DNA of 32,527 nucleotides, from the NCBI GenBank assembly GCA_949290475.1, contig CASESB010000001.1, positions 1-32,527 of the forward strand. Direction: 5' to 3'. Below are positions 1 to 4,870 of the stretch, piece after piece. Position 1 is the stretch's first letter. Every line of letters starts with the position of its first letter. A program made the position numbers and the translations under genes. The stretch is from an uncultured Bacillota bacterium. Lineage in GTDB: Bacteria > Bacillota > Clostridia > Peptostreptococcales > Anaerovoracaceae. The notes under the pieces are model-generated. The model saw only the letters and a program-made list of their open reading frames with translations. It had not been told where the DNA came from and made no database searches.

Positions 1-762
1 GGTGAAGATATAGCTATTTTTTCACCACAAAGTCCCGATGGAACAGCTAGAACTGTCCAAATTCTAGCTGTCGGAGAGGGCTCAACAATTACAAATTCTG
101 AAGACTCACCATACAATGTTGTTCATGTCAATGGCGCAGGCGAAACGACAAGCGTTCCAACAACTAACATTGCAACGGCAAACTATACAGCTGTAGATAG
201 TGCTCTCGAAGAAGCAAAGGGGCTCAACAAAGATAACTATGTCGATTTCAGCAAAGTAGATGCAGCTATTGCGGCGGTCGTAAGAGATGTTTCTGTCATT
301 GAACAGGCGCGGGTGGATAATATGGCAAAAGCTATTGAGGACGCCATTGCCGCCCTCGAATACAAAGACGCAGATTATACTAAAGTAGATGAAGCCATAG
401 CTAAGGCAGATGCTTTAAATCCGGATGATTACAAAGATTTTTCAGCAGTTGAAGCGGCTGTTAATGCTGTTGTCCGTGGAAAAGACATTACAGAGCAGGA
501 CAAAGTGGACGATATGGCTTTAGCGATAGAGAATGCCATTGCGAATCTGGAAAAGAAGCCTGTAACGGGTACAACAGAAGAATCGTCTGGGTCGCCTACA
601 GATACCGATAAATCGACCGATGGCGAGCAGAGCAGCGATAGTGGTTCCGCTGCAACAGGCGATGAAAGCAACATCGCTATTTGGCTTGCATCTATGCTGG
701 CTGCGGGTGCTGCGATGACCGGCACTGTCATTTACAACCGCAAAAGAAAGTACAGCAGATAA
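1..762 (+). CDS. Cell-surface protein with FIVAR-like repeats and sortase-type C-terminal anchor (5' partial)
   Basis: The reading frame is open from the first base of the window, so this is the last 253 codons of a longer gene. It shows a short beta-rich stretch (residues 1-60 of the fragment). Two tandem repeats of about 64 residues follow, starting near 181 and 373, with the shared pattern YTxVDxAI/L...DFSxV...VVR...MAxAIExAIAxLE; this resembles FIVAR modules of Gram-positive surface proteins. A Ser/Thr/Glu/Asp-rich linker comes next, then ATGDESN, a hydrophobic segment and a KRKYSR basic tail. The tail has the layout of a sortase signal, but the usual LPxTG/PxTGD is reduced to AATGD, so covalent anchoring is uncertain; it may simply be membrane-held. 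Base composition is more AT-rich than the core genes, consistent with accessory or acquired DNA. Function is probably adhesion or cell-wall binding (inference). Confidence 0.75.
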   Translation, partial: GEDIAIFSPQSPDGTARTVQILAVGEGSTITNSEDSPYNVVHVNGAGETTSVPTTNIATANYTAVDSALEEAKGLNKDNYVDFSKVDAAIAAVVRDVSVIEQARVDNMAKAIEDAIAALEYKDADYTKVDEAIAKADALNPDDYKDFSAVEAAVNAVVRGKDITEQDKVDDMALAIENAIANLEKKPVTGTTEESSGSPTDTDKSTDGEQSSDSGSAATGDESNIAIWLASMLAAGAAMTGTVIYNRKRKYSR

Positions 763-788
763 GTGTTATAGGACGAAATAAGTTAGCA

Positions 789-840
789 AAAACCGCTACA
801 GGCATTAAAATTACAATGGCTGTAGCGGTTTTAAGTTGTT
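789..840 (+). terminator. Rho-independent terminator of the surface-protein gene
   Basis: A perfect 13-bp inverted repeat, AAAACCGCTACAG (789-801) against CTGTAGCGGTTTT (820-832), with an 18-nt loop, begins 26 nt after the stop codon. The T-rich stretch that follows is broken up. Confidence 0.85.
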
Positions 841-883
841 TTGTGACTTATAGAGAAATCAGTTGAAGATATATGAAGCACTT

Positions 884-929
884 AACTTAGTTTGCATATA
901 TTTTCGATTTTCGGAAAAATGTATGTAAA
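884..929 (+). repeat. Interspersed hairpin repeat, copy R-C
   Basis: 46 bases that match 27452-27497 at 39 of 46 positions by hand alignment. The segment folds on itself: TTTGCATATATTTTC at the left against the complement of GGAAAAATGTATGTAAA at the right, around a CGATTTTC loop. The matching core found beside the other copy is absent here. Confidence 0.65.
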
Positions 930-1149
930 TATATGATAGCCAACACATTTTGTTAACTGACGTCTCAGAAATACGGTAGATGTCATAGGGCTATAGGGTA
1001 TAGGACAAAATGAGTTGCTAAAAACATTGATTAATCTTGAATATTTAACAATTATCAGCTCTGTAGAGGCTCTGGGTGAAGGGGCAGTTGATAATAATTG
1101 ATGATATTAAACTGTTTTTAACACTTGTTTGGCTCTGATAAGGCTGAAA

Positions 1150-1264
1150 CTTGTTAATATCCGAAGGAAATCAAGAAATATTATCAAGTAGCCGCTGCCG
1201 TGGAGCCTGAAATGCTGTTATTTTGTTAAAAATCGCAGTTAATCAGAAAATATTAGCAAGTAGG
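1150..1264 (+). repeat. Interspersed repeat, copy S1
   Basis: It begins with an inverted repeat, CTTGTTAATATCC (1150-1162) against GAAATATTATCAAG (1175-1188). From 1174 to 1208 it matches 22987-23021 at 31 of 35 bases, including the run GCCGCTGCCGTG. Looser similarity continues to about 1264, ending in both copies with an ATATTARCRAG-type motif. The tandem array follows directly. Confidence 0.6.
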
Positions 1265-1406
1265 CACATCAATCACACGCATCAAGTAGTCACATCAAGC
1301 AAACACATCATGCCGCCGCATCAATCACACACATCATGCCGCCGCATCAATCACACGCATCAAGTCGCCGCATCAATTACACACATCAAGCCGCCGCATC
1401 AATCAG
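1265..1406. repeat. 26-bp tandem repeat array, six units
   Basis: Units start at 1265, 1291, 1317, 1343, 1369 and 1395, a strict 26-base period; the last unit is partial. The typical unit reads CGCATCAATCACACACATCA followed by a short variable CAAG/TGCCGC segment. There are no spacers, so this is a satellite-like array and not CRISPR. It abuts the 3' end of the NifX-like gene on the minus strand, so that gene's transcript would run into it. The period is not a multiple of three, arguing against a coding repeat. The unit end (CAAGTAGTCA, CAAGTCGCCG, CAAGCCGCCG) resembles CAAGTAGCCG in the adjacent interspersed repeat, suggesting the array grew from it. Confidence 0.9.
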
Positions 1407-1795
1407 TGTGAGCCGCAGCTTCCGTGTCCGCAGGTGCCGCCGTGATGATGATGTCCTTCGCCGTGATGATCGCATGTGGCGTCTGAATCGTAGCTGAGGC
1501 TGCCGTTCAGGTAGGCTTCGACGGCCTTATCGGCATCGCCCTGTACGCCGCCTATCAGCGTTATCCCGGCAGCTGCCAGCGCGTTTTTGGCGCCGCCGCC
1601 TATACCGCCGCAGATGAGCACGTCGATATTTCTTTCGCTGAGAAATCCTGCGAGAGCTCCGTGGCCGCTGCCTGCGGTGTCGACTACAGCGCTGCCGGTA
1701 ACAGTTTTGCCGTCAACGTCGTAGATCTTGAATGCTTCAGTATGGCCGAAGTGCTGGAACACCTGACCGTTTTCATAGGTAACCGCTATTTTCAT
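1403..1795 (-). CDS. NifX/NifB C-terminal-like (dinitrogenase Fe-Mo cofactor family) protein with His-rich tail
   Basis: 130 residues. Residues 1-105 match the small NifX/NifB-C-terminal fold: it opens MKIAVTYENG with HFGHTEAFKIYDV, then AGFLSERNIDVLICGGIGGGAKNALAAAGI and a GVQGDADKAVEAYLNG helix. Family members bind metal clusters or their precursors; in non-nitrogen-fixing anaerobes their role is unclear. The last 25 residues are a tail of His, Gly and Cys (DHHGEGHHHH and CGHGSCGSH), likely a metal-binding appendage. Translation starts at 1795 behind an AAGGAGTG ribosome binding site. Upstream is a promoter whose -35 lies inside a 20-bp palindrome. No nif genes are visible, so nitrogen fixation is not implied; handling of iron or Fe-S clusters beside the superoxide reductase locus is my inference. 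Confidence 0.88.
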   Translation of the reverse strand: MKIAVTYENGQVFQHFGHTEAFKIYDVDGKTVTGSAVVDTAGSGHGALAGFLSERNIDVLICGGIGGGAKNALAAAGITLIGGVQGDADKAVEAYLNGSLSYDSDATCDHHGEGHHHHGGTCGHGSCGSH

Positions 1796-1840
1796 ATCTT
1801 ACACTCCTTTTGTTATGTGATCCTGAAATATGTTATGATA

Positions 1841-1872
1841 AGGATAACACTTTTATTGACATATGTCAATAA
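1841..1872 (-). promoter_or_regulatory. Promoter and 20-bp palindromic operator of the NifX-like gene
   Basis: TTATTGACATATGTCAATAA at 1853-1872 is a perfect palindrome. On the minus strand it supplies a -35 (TTGACA, 1869-1864), followed after 17 bases by TATCCT (1846-1841). A dimeric repressor or activator bound here would cover the -35. The core TTGAC-N4-GTCAA also fits the Crp/Fnr-type half-site pattern. It sits between the minus-strand NifX-like gene and the + strand SOR operon, so it could serve both. Confidence 0.75.
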
Positions 1873-1984
1873 CATGGCGATGTGTCGTTTCGGTGAAGTC
1901 CAATGTGATGAGTAGAAGAATATTTTGGACTTTTTAGGTATATTTTTTTGAAAACACCTTGACTTATAAATAAAAAGGAGTATC

Positions 1985-2023
1985 ATGGACTTAACAAGTA
2001 AAAATTATGATATTTCATTATGA
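1985..2023 (+). CDS. Possible 12-codon leader peptide upstream of superoxide reductase
   Basis: An ATG at 1985 sits 5 bases after AAAAAGGAG and opens a 12-codon frame (MDLTSKNYDISL) ending at 2023, 26 bases before the superoxide reductase start. The ribosome binding site is better than chance, but the peptide shows no attenuator-like codon run and I recognise no homologue. It could be a leader peptide or a fortuitous ORF. Confidence 0.2.
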   Translation: MDLTSKNYDISL

Positions 2024-2048
2024 AAGGTTTATCAAGGAGGTAACAGAC

Positions 2049-2414
2049 ATGAAATTCTATAAATGCGAACACTGTGGAAATATAATCACAAAGATAGAGG
2101 ATAAGGGCGTTCCTGTAATGTGCTGCGGACAGAAGATGACTGAGATCGAGCCGGGTACTACGGATGCCGCACAGGAAAAGCACGTGCCGGTAGTAGAGCA
2201 GTCGGGCGATGTCGTGAAAGTAAAGGTAGGATCGGTAGAGCATCCTATGCTGGAGGAGCATCTCATTCAGTGGGTATGTCTTGAGACTGAAAGCGGCAGC
2301 CAGATCAAGTATCTGAAGCCGGGCATGAAGCCTGAGGCGGAGTTCACGCTCAACGGCGACAAGTTGGTAGCAGCTTACGAATACTGCAATCTTCACGGAC
2401 TGTGGAAGGCATGA
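2049..2414 (+). CDS. dfx: Desulfoferrodoxin (superoxide reductase)
   Basis: 121 residues. Superoxide reductase reduces superoxide to hydrogen peroxide without making oxygen, in the cytoplasm of anaerobes. The N-terminal desulforedoxin domain has the FeCys4 ligands C6, C9, C25 and C26. The C-terminal neelaredoxin domain has the active-site set H45, H65, H71, C113 and H116, with the family's EKHVP loop (E43-K44-H45). This is the two-iron class. The start at 2049 is chosen because AAGGAGG lies at 2034-2040; an upstream in-frame ATG at 2007 has no such site and would add 14 non-conserved residues. Seventeen bases separate it from the next gene, so the two probably form one operon. Confidence 0.95.
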   Translation: MKFYKCEHCGNIITKIEDKGVPVMCCGQKMTEIEPGTTDAAQEKHVPVVEQSGDVVKVKVGSVEHPMLEEHLIQWVCLETESGSQIKYLKPGMKPEAEFTLNGDKLVAAYEYCNLHGLWKA

Positions 2415-2431
2415 TCTGCAGGTGATACGAT

Positions 2432-2632
2432 ATGTCGGTAAGACTGAACGAAGATAAGGAGATCGTCGCCAGGATAAAGGAAGGCCTCAAGCAAAAGGGC
2501 GGATATTGTCCGTGCCGCGTGGAGATAAAGCCGGAGAACAAGTGCATCTGCCAGGAGTTCAGAGAACAGATGGCCGATCCTGATTTTGAGGGCTACTGTC
2601 ACTGTATGCTCTATTACAAGTCGAAGGACTGA
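2432..2632 (+). CDS. Small ferredoxin-thioredoxin reductase catalytic-subunit-like protein
   Basis: 66 residues. The three Cys pairs of the ferredoxin:thioredoxin reductase beta family are present: C26-P-C28, C38-I-C40 and C56-H-C58, in the contexts GGYCPCR, CICQEF and CHCMLYY. In the family, four cysteines hold a [4Fe-4S] cluster next to a redox-active disulfide, and electrons pass from ferredoxin to thioredoxin-like targets. The spacing (9 and 15 residues between pairs) differs from the plant enzyme (16 and 8), as in other stand-alone bacterial versions. No variable (alpha) subunit is nearby. It follows the superoxide reductase in the same direction, so it may supply electrons or thiol repair in oxidative stress (inference). 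The ribosome binding site is weak (AGGTGAT). Confidence 0.88.
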   Translation: MSVRLNEDKEIVARIKEGLKQKGGYCPCRVEIKPENKCICQEFREQMADPDFEGYCHCMLYYKSKD

Positions 2633-2655
2633 TGAGGACGAAGGTCTTAAAGGTG

Positions 2656-2685
2656 TTGACTTAAGCACGAAAAAAGTGTTAAAAT
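2656..2685 (+). promoter_or_regulatory. Promoter candidate ahead of the MATE gene
   Basis: TTGACT (2656-2661), an 18-base spacer and TAAAAT (2680-2685). The predicted start, near 2692, lies only about 13 bases before the terminator hairpin at 2705. Confidence 0.55.
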
Positions 2686-2704
2686 CAAACGAATACGGAA
2701 ATGA

Positions 2705-2735
2705 AAATTTGCCTAAATCACTTAGGCAAATTTTT
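2705..2735 (+). terminator. Rho-independent terminator or attenuator between the FTR-like gene and the MATE gene
   Basis: A perfect 12-bp stem, AAATTTGCCTAA (2705-2716) against TTAGGCAAATTT (2722-2733), has a 5-base loop and a T run. It ends the redox operon. Because a promoter candidate sits just upstream, it may also attenuate transcription into the exporter. Confidence 0.88.
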
Positions 2736-2777
2736 ATGGAGGAAAGGATTTTCAAACAAACTCAAGGGTAAGATAAT

Positions 2778-4181
2778 ATGGAGAGCAATGACAGACTCAA
2801 CAACGCGGATCATTTGAACAGAATGGGTGAGATGCCCGTAGGCAAGCTGATATTCACGATGTCGTGGCCTGCCGTGATATCGATGTTCATACAGGCGTTT
2901 TACAACGTGGTAGACAGCTTTTTCGTGTCGCTGATAAGCGAACAGGCGCTGGCAGCTGTAACGTACATATTCCCGGTGCAGATGCTGATAATATCGGTGG
3001 CAGTAGGTACGGGCGTGGGAATCAATTCGCTGATATCAAGAAGGCTGGGAGCCCAGCGCTACGAGGAGGCGGATCTGGCGGCCAGTCACGGGTACAGGCT
3101 GGCGTTTTTCAGCTGGGCGTTTTTCGCTCTCATAGGCATATTCCTGTCGGATCCGATGATGAACCTGATGTCGAATACGCCGTATATCATAGACAACGGC
3201 ATATACTACATGCAGATAATAACCATCGGCTCGCTGTTCTCGATAGTGCAGATCACGACGGAGAAGATACTCCAGTCTACGGGCAGCATGAAGATACCTA
3301 TGGTATGCAGTCTGGTGGGAGCTATAACAAATATCATCATGGACCCGGTACTCATATTCGGTATAGGATCGTTCCCTGAGATGGGAGTTATCGGCGCTGC
3401 CGTAGCCACTGTCTTCGGACAGTTCCTTTCGATGTGTCTGGGACAGATATTCCTCTTCGGCAAGAAGCATGCTGTACACGTGAAGCTGTTCGGATGGAAG
3501 ACGCAGAGCAGGATTCTCAAGGATATATACGCCGTAGGTGCGCCGGCCATGCTGATGCAGTCCATAGCCTCGATAATGCAGTTCGGTATGAACATAATCC
3601 TGGGCGGGCTCACGGAAACGGCAGTCGCCGTCATGGGCGTATACGGAAGACTGCAGTCGTTCATATTCATGCCGGTGTTCGGACTCAATCAGGGCGTACT
3701 GCCGATAATGGGATTCAACTACGGAGCCAGGAGCAGGAAGAGGCTGATGGAGGCCTTCAAAAAGGGACTCATGGCCGCTATAGTCATAATGGCAATAGGT
3801 CTGGTGATATTCCAGCTGTTCCCTAGGGAGCTGATTACCATATTCAATTCCACGGGACATCAGGAGATGTACGACATAGGCATACCGGCGCTGAGGACGA
3901 TAAGTCTCTGCTTCCTGCCGGCCGCATTCGGCATCATGTCGTCGTCGATATTCCAGGCGATAGGTCACGGCTTCATGAGCCTGTGGGGCTCGCTGCTGAG
4001 ACAGCTCGTAGGTATACTGCCGCTGGCCTGGATACTTGCCAGCATAGCGGGTCTGGAGCTCGTATGGTACGCATTCCCGCTGGCGGAGCTGATCGGTACC
4101 GTTTACTTCATCATCGCCTTGAAGTACGTGTATAAGAAGGAGATCAAGCGTCTCGATATAATCGGCGAGGCATCAAACTGA
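2778..4181 (+). CDS. MATE family multidrug/toxin efflux transporter
   Basis: 467 residues, the usual MATE length, with 12 predicted membrane segments in two halves. The N-terminal half contains FTMSWPAVISMFIQAFYNVVDSFFV-type family features, split as MSWPAVISMFIQAFYNVVDS followed by FFVSLIS, and a GVGINSLISRRLGA loop. The second half repeats the pattern (GAPAMLMQSIASIMQFGMN, then MPVFGLNQGVLPIMGFNYGA). These proteins export cationic drugs or metabolites in exchange for sodium or protons across the cytoplasmic membrane; the substrate cannot be read from sequence. An in-frame stop at 2769-2771 excludes an upstream start; the ribosome binding site (AAGGGT) is weak. A 12-codon frame (2736-2771, MEERIFKQTQG) ends just before it in the same frame and might couple translation. 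Confidence 0.92.
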   Translation: MESNDRLNNADHLNRMGEMPVGKLIFTMSWPAVISMFIQAFYNVVDSFFVSLISEQALAAVTYIFPVQMLIISVAVGTGVGINSLISRRLGAQRYEEADLAASHGYRLAFFSWAFFALIGIFLSDPMMNLMSNTPYIIDNGIYYMQIITIGSLFSIVQITTEKILQSTGSMKIPMVCSLVGAITNIIMDPVLIFGIGSFPEMGVIGAAVATVFGQFLSMCLGQIFLFGKKHAVHVKLFGWKTQSRILKDIYAVGAPAMLMQSIASIMQFGMNIILGGLTETAVAVMGVYGRLQSFIFMPVFGLNQGVLPIMGFNYGARSRKRLMEAFKKGLMAAIVIMAIGLVIFQLFPRELITIFNSTGHQEMYDIGIPALRTISLCFLPAAFGIMSSSIFQAIGHGFMSLWGSLLRQLVGILPLAWILASIAGLELVWYAFPLAELIGTVYFIIALKYVYKKEIKRLDIIGEASN

Positions 4182-4185
4182 CAGA

Positions 4186-4767
4186 TCAGGGATAGAGGAT
4201 GACGATATTCTCGCCGTCCTCTTCTCTCAGAGCGGAATCCATCTCCACCAGATCGAATATCAGGGGATCGCGAAGCAGGTGTTTCCATACGGTATAGCTT
4301 GCTTTGAGAAAATCTTCGTTCAGAGAGACATTATCGGATATGAGCGGGCACTTGTACGGAAGCTGCCCGCTTTGGTATATCAGGAAAAGCTGGCCGTTCG
4401 CATCTATGTGCGGTGCGGCAGGGAAAAATCTGCACTGCAGCGGACGCATTCTGCGGTCGCAGTGCGGCGCGTTCAGGCATTCCAGGAAATAGACCTTGCC
4501 GTGCCAGCTGTCGGGGAATTCATAATCCTCGGCGTACTCCCAGCTCCACCCGAGCCAGTCTTCGCGGCCTGTGAAGAGCTTTTCCTCTCCCGGCAGCAGG
4601 TAGAGGCCCATGGAAGGGCTGTTGCCGGCGTTTTCGGCATCATTTTTGGCATCATAAGTACAGCATATACTGCCGCATAATCTGCCGCAGTCTCCATTTA
4701 TTGGAGAAACTTTATCCAATAAGCGATAAATGGCTTTAAATGTAAGTTTTTTGATTGAACTTTTCAT
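4186..4767 (-). CDS. Conserved-looking cysteine-rich protein of unknown function
   Basis: 193 residues, not confidently recognised. It has clusters of cysteines: CGRLCGSICC at residues 27-36, then ECLNAPHCDRRMRPLQCRFF in the middle and a later KCPL. This pattern of a CC pair plus spaced Cys, with RPxxCRFFP, recalls the CxxxCxxCC (YkgJ-like) zinc/iron-chelating proteins. No signal peptide is seen. It is convergent with the MATE gene (stop codons 4 bases apart). There is no Shine-Dalgarno sequence before the ATG, and an extended -10 (TGATATAAT) ends 6 bases upstream of it, so the mRNA may be leaderless. Role unknown; metal binding is inferred from the cysteines only. Confidence 0.72.
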   Translation of the reverse strand: MKSSIKKLTFKAIYRLLDKVSPINGDCGRLCGSICCTYDAKNDAENAGNSPSMGLYLLPGEEKLFTGREDWLGWSWEYAEDYEFPDSWHGKVYFLECLNAPHCDRRMRPLQCRFFPAAPHIDANGQLFLIYQSGQLPYKCPLISDNVSLNEDFLKASYTVWKHLLRDPLIFDLVEMDSALREEDGENIVILYP

Positions 4768-4773
4768 GGAAAT

Positions 4774-4782
4774 ATTATATCA
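4774..4782 (-). promoter_or_regulatory. Extended -10 promoter with predicted start at the ATG
   Basis: On the minus strand TG-A-TATAAT occupies 4782-4774. Transcription would start about 7 bases later, at the ATG of the Cys-rich gene (4767). No good -35 is visible, which is normal for extended -10 promoters. Confidence 0.5.
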
Positions 4783-4870
4783 TAGGTACTAAATTAATTG
4801 GAAAATTTGCTACATATATTTATATATATGTACTGTTTGTATAAAAATAGCAAAAAGGAAAGGATTATTT

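Larger units (their letters stand above)
763..1402. other. Gene-free intergenic region made of repeats
   Basis: About 640 bases without a convincing gene. Contents in order: terminator (789-840); hairpin repeat (884-929) also found at 27452; ACTGACRTCTCAGAAAT block (956-972) also found at 22960; TATAGGACRAAAT block (999-1025) that echoes 767-793; an imperfect hairpin with arms CAATTATCA and TGATAATAATTG (1049-1100); an inverted repeat (1150-1188) leading into a block shared with 22987; and a 26-bp tandem array (1265-1406). The open frame at 1223-1411 merely translates the array and has no ribosome binding site. Confidence 0.7.

Noticed and set aside
1265-1406. CRISPR array
   Set aside because: The repeat units are contiguous with a 26-base period; there are no unique spacers and no cas genes in the window.
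1223-1411. 62-codon protein on the + strand
   Set aside because: It translates the tandem array, has no ribosome binding site and the array period is not a multiple of three.
1403-1795. Nitrogen fixation locus
   Set aside because: The small NifX-like family is widespread in anaerobes without nitrogenase; no nifHDK or nifB is present here.
2007-2048. Upstream ATG for the superoxide reductase
   Set aside because: No ribosome binding site, and the extra residues are not part of the family; the AAGGAGG fits 2049.
3036-3968. 310-codon frame on the minus strand
   Set aside because: It is a shadow of the MATE gene; Tyr/His/Arg-rich composition with no membrane or enzyme pattern.
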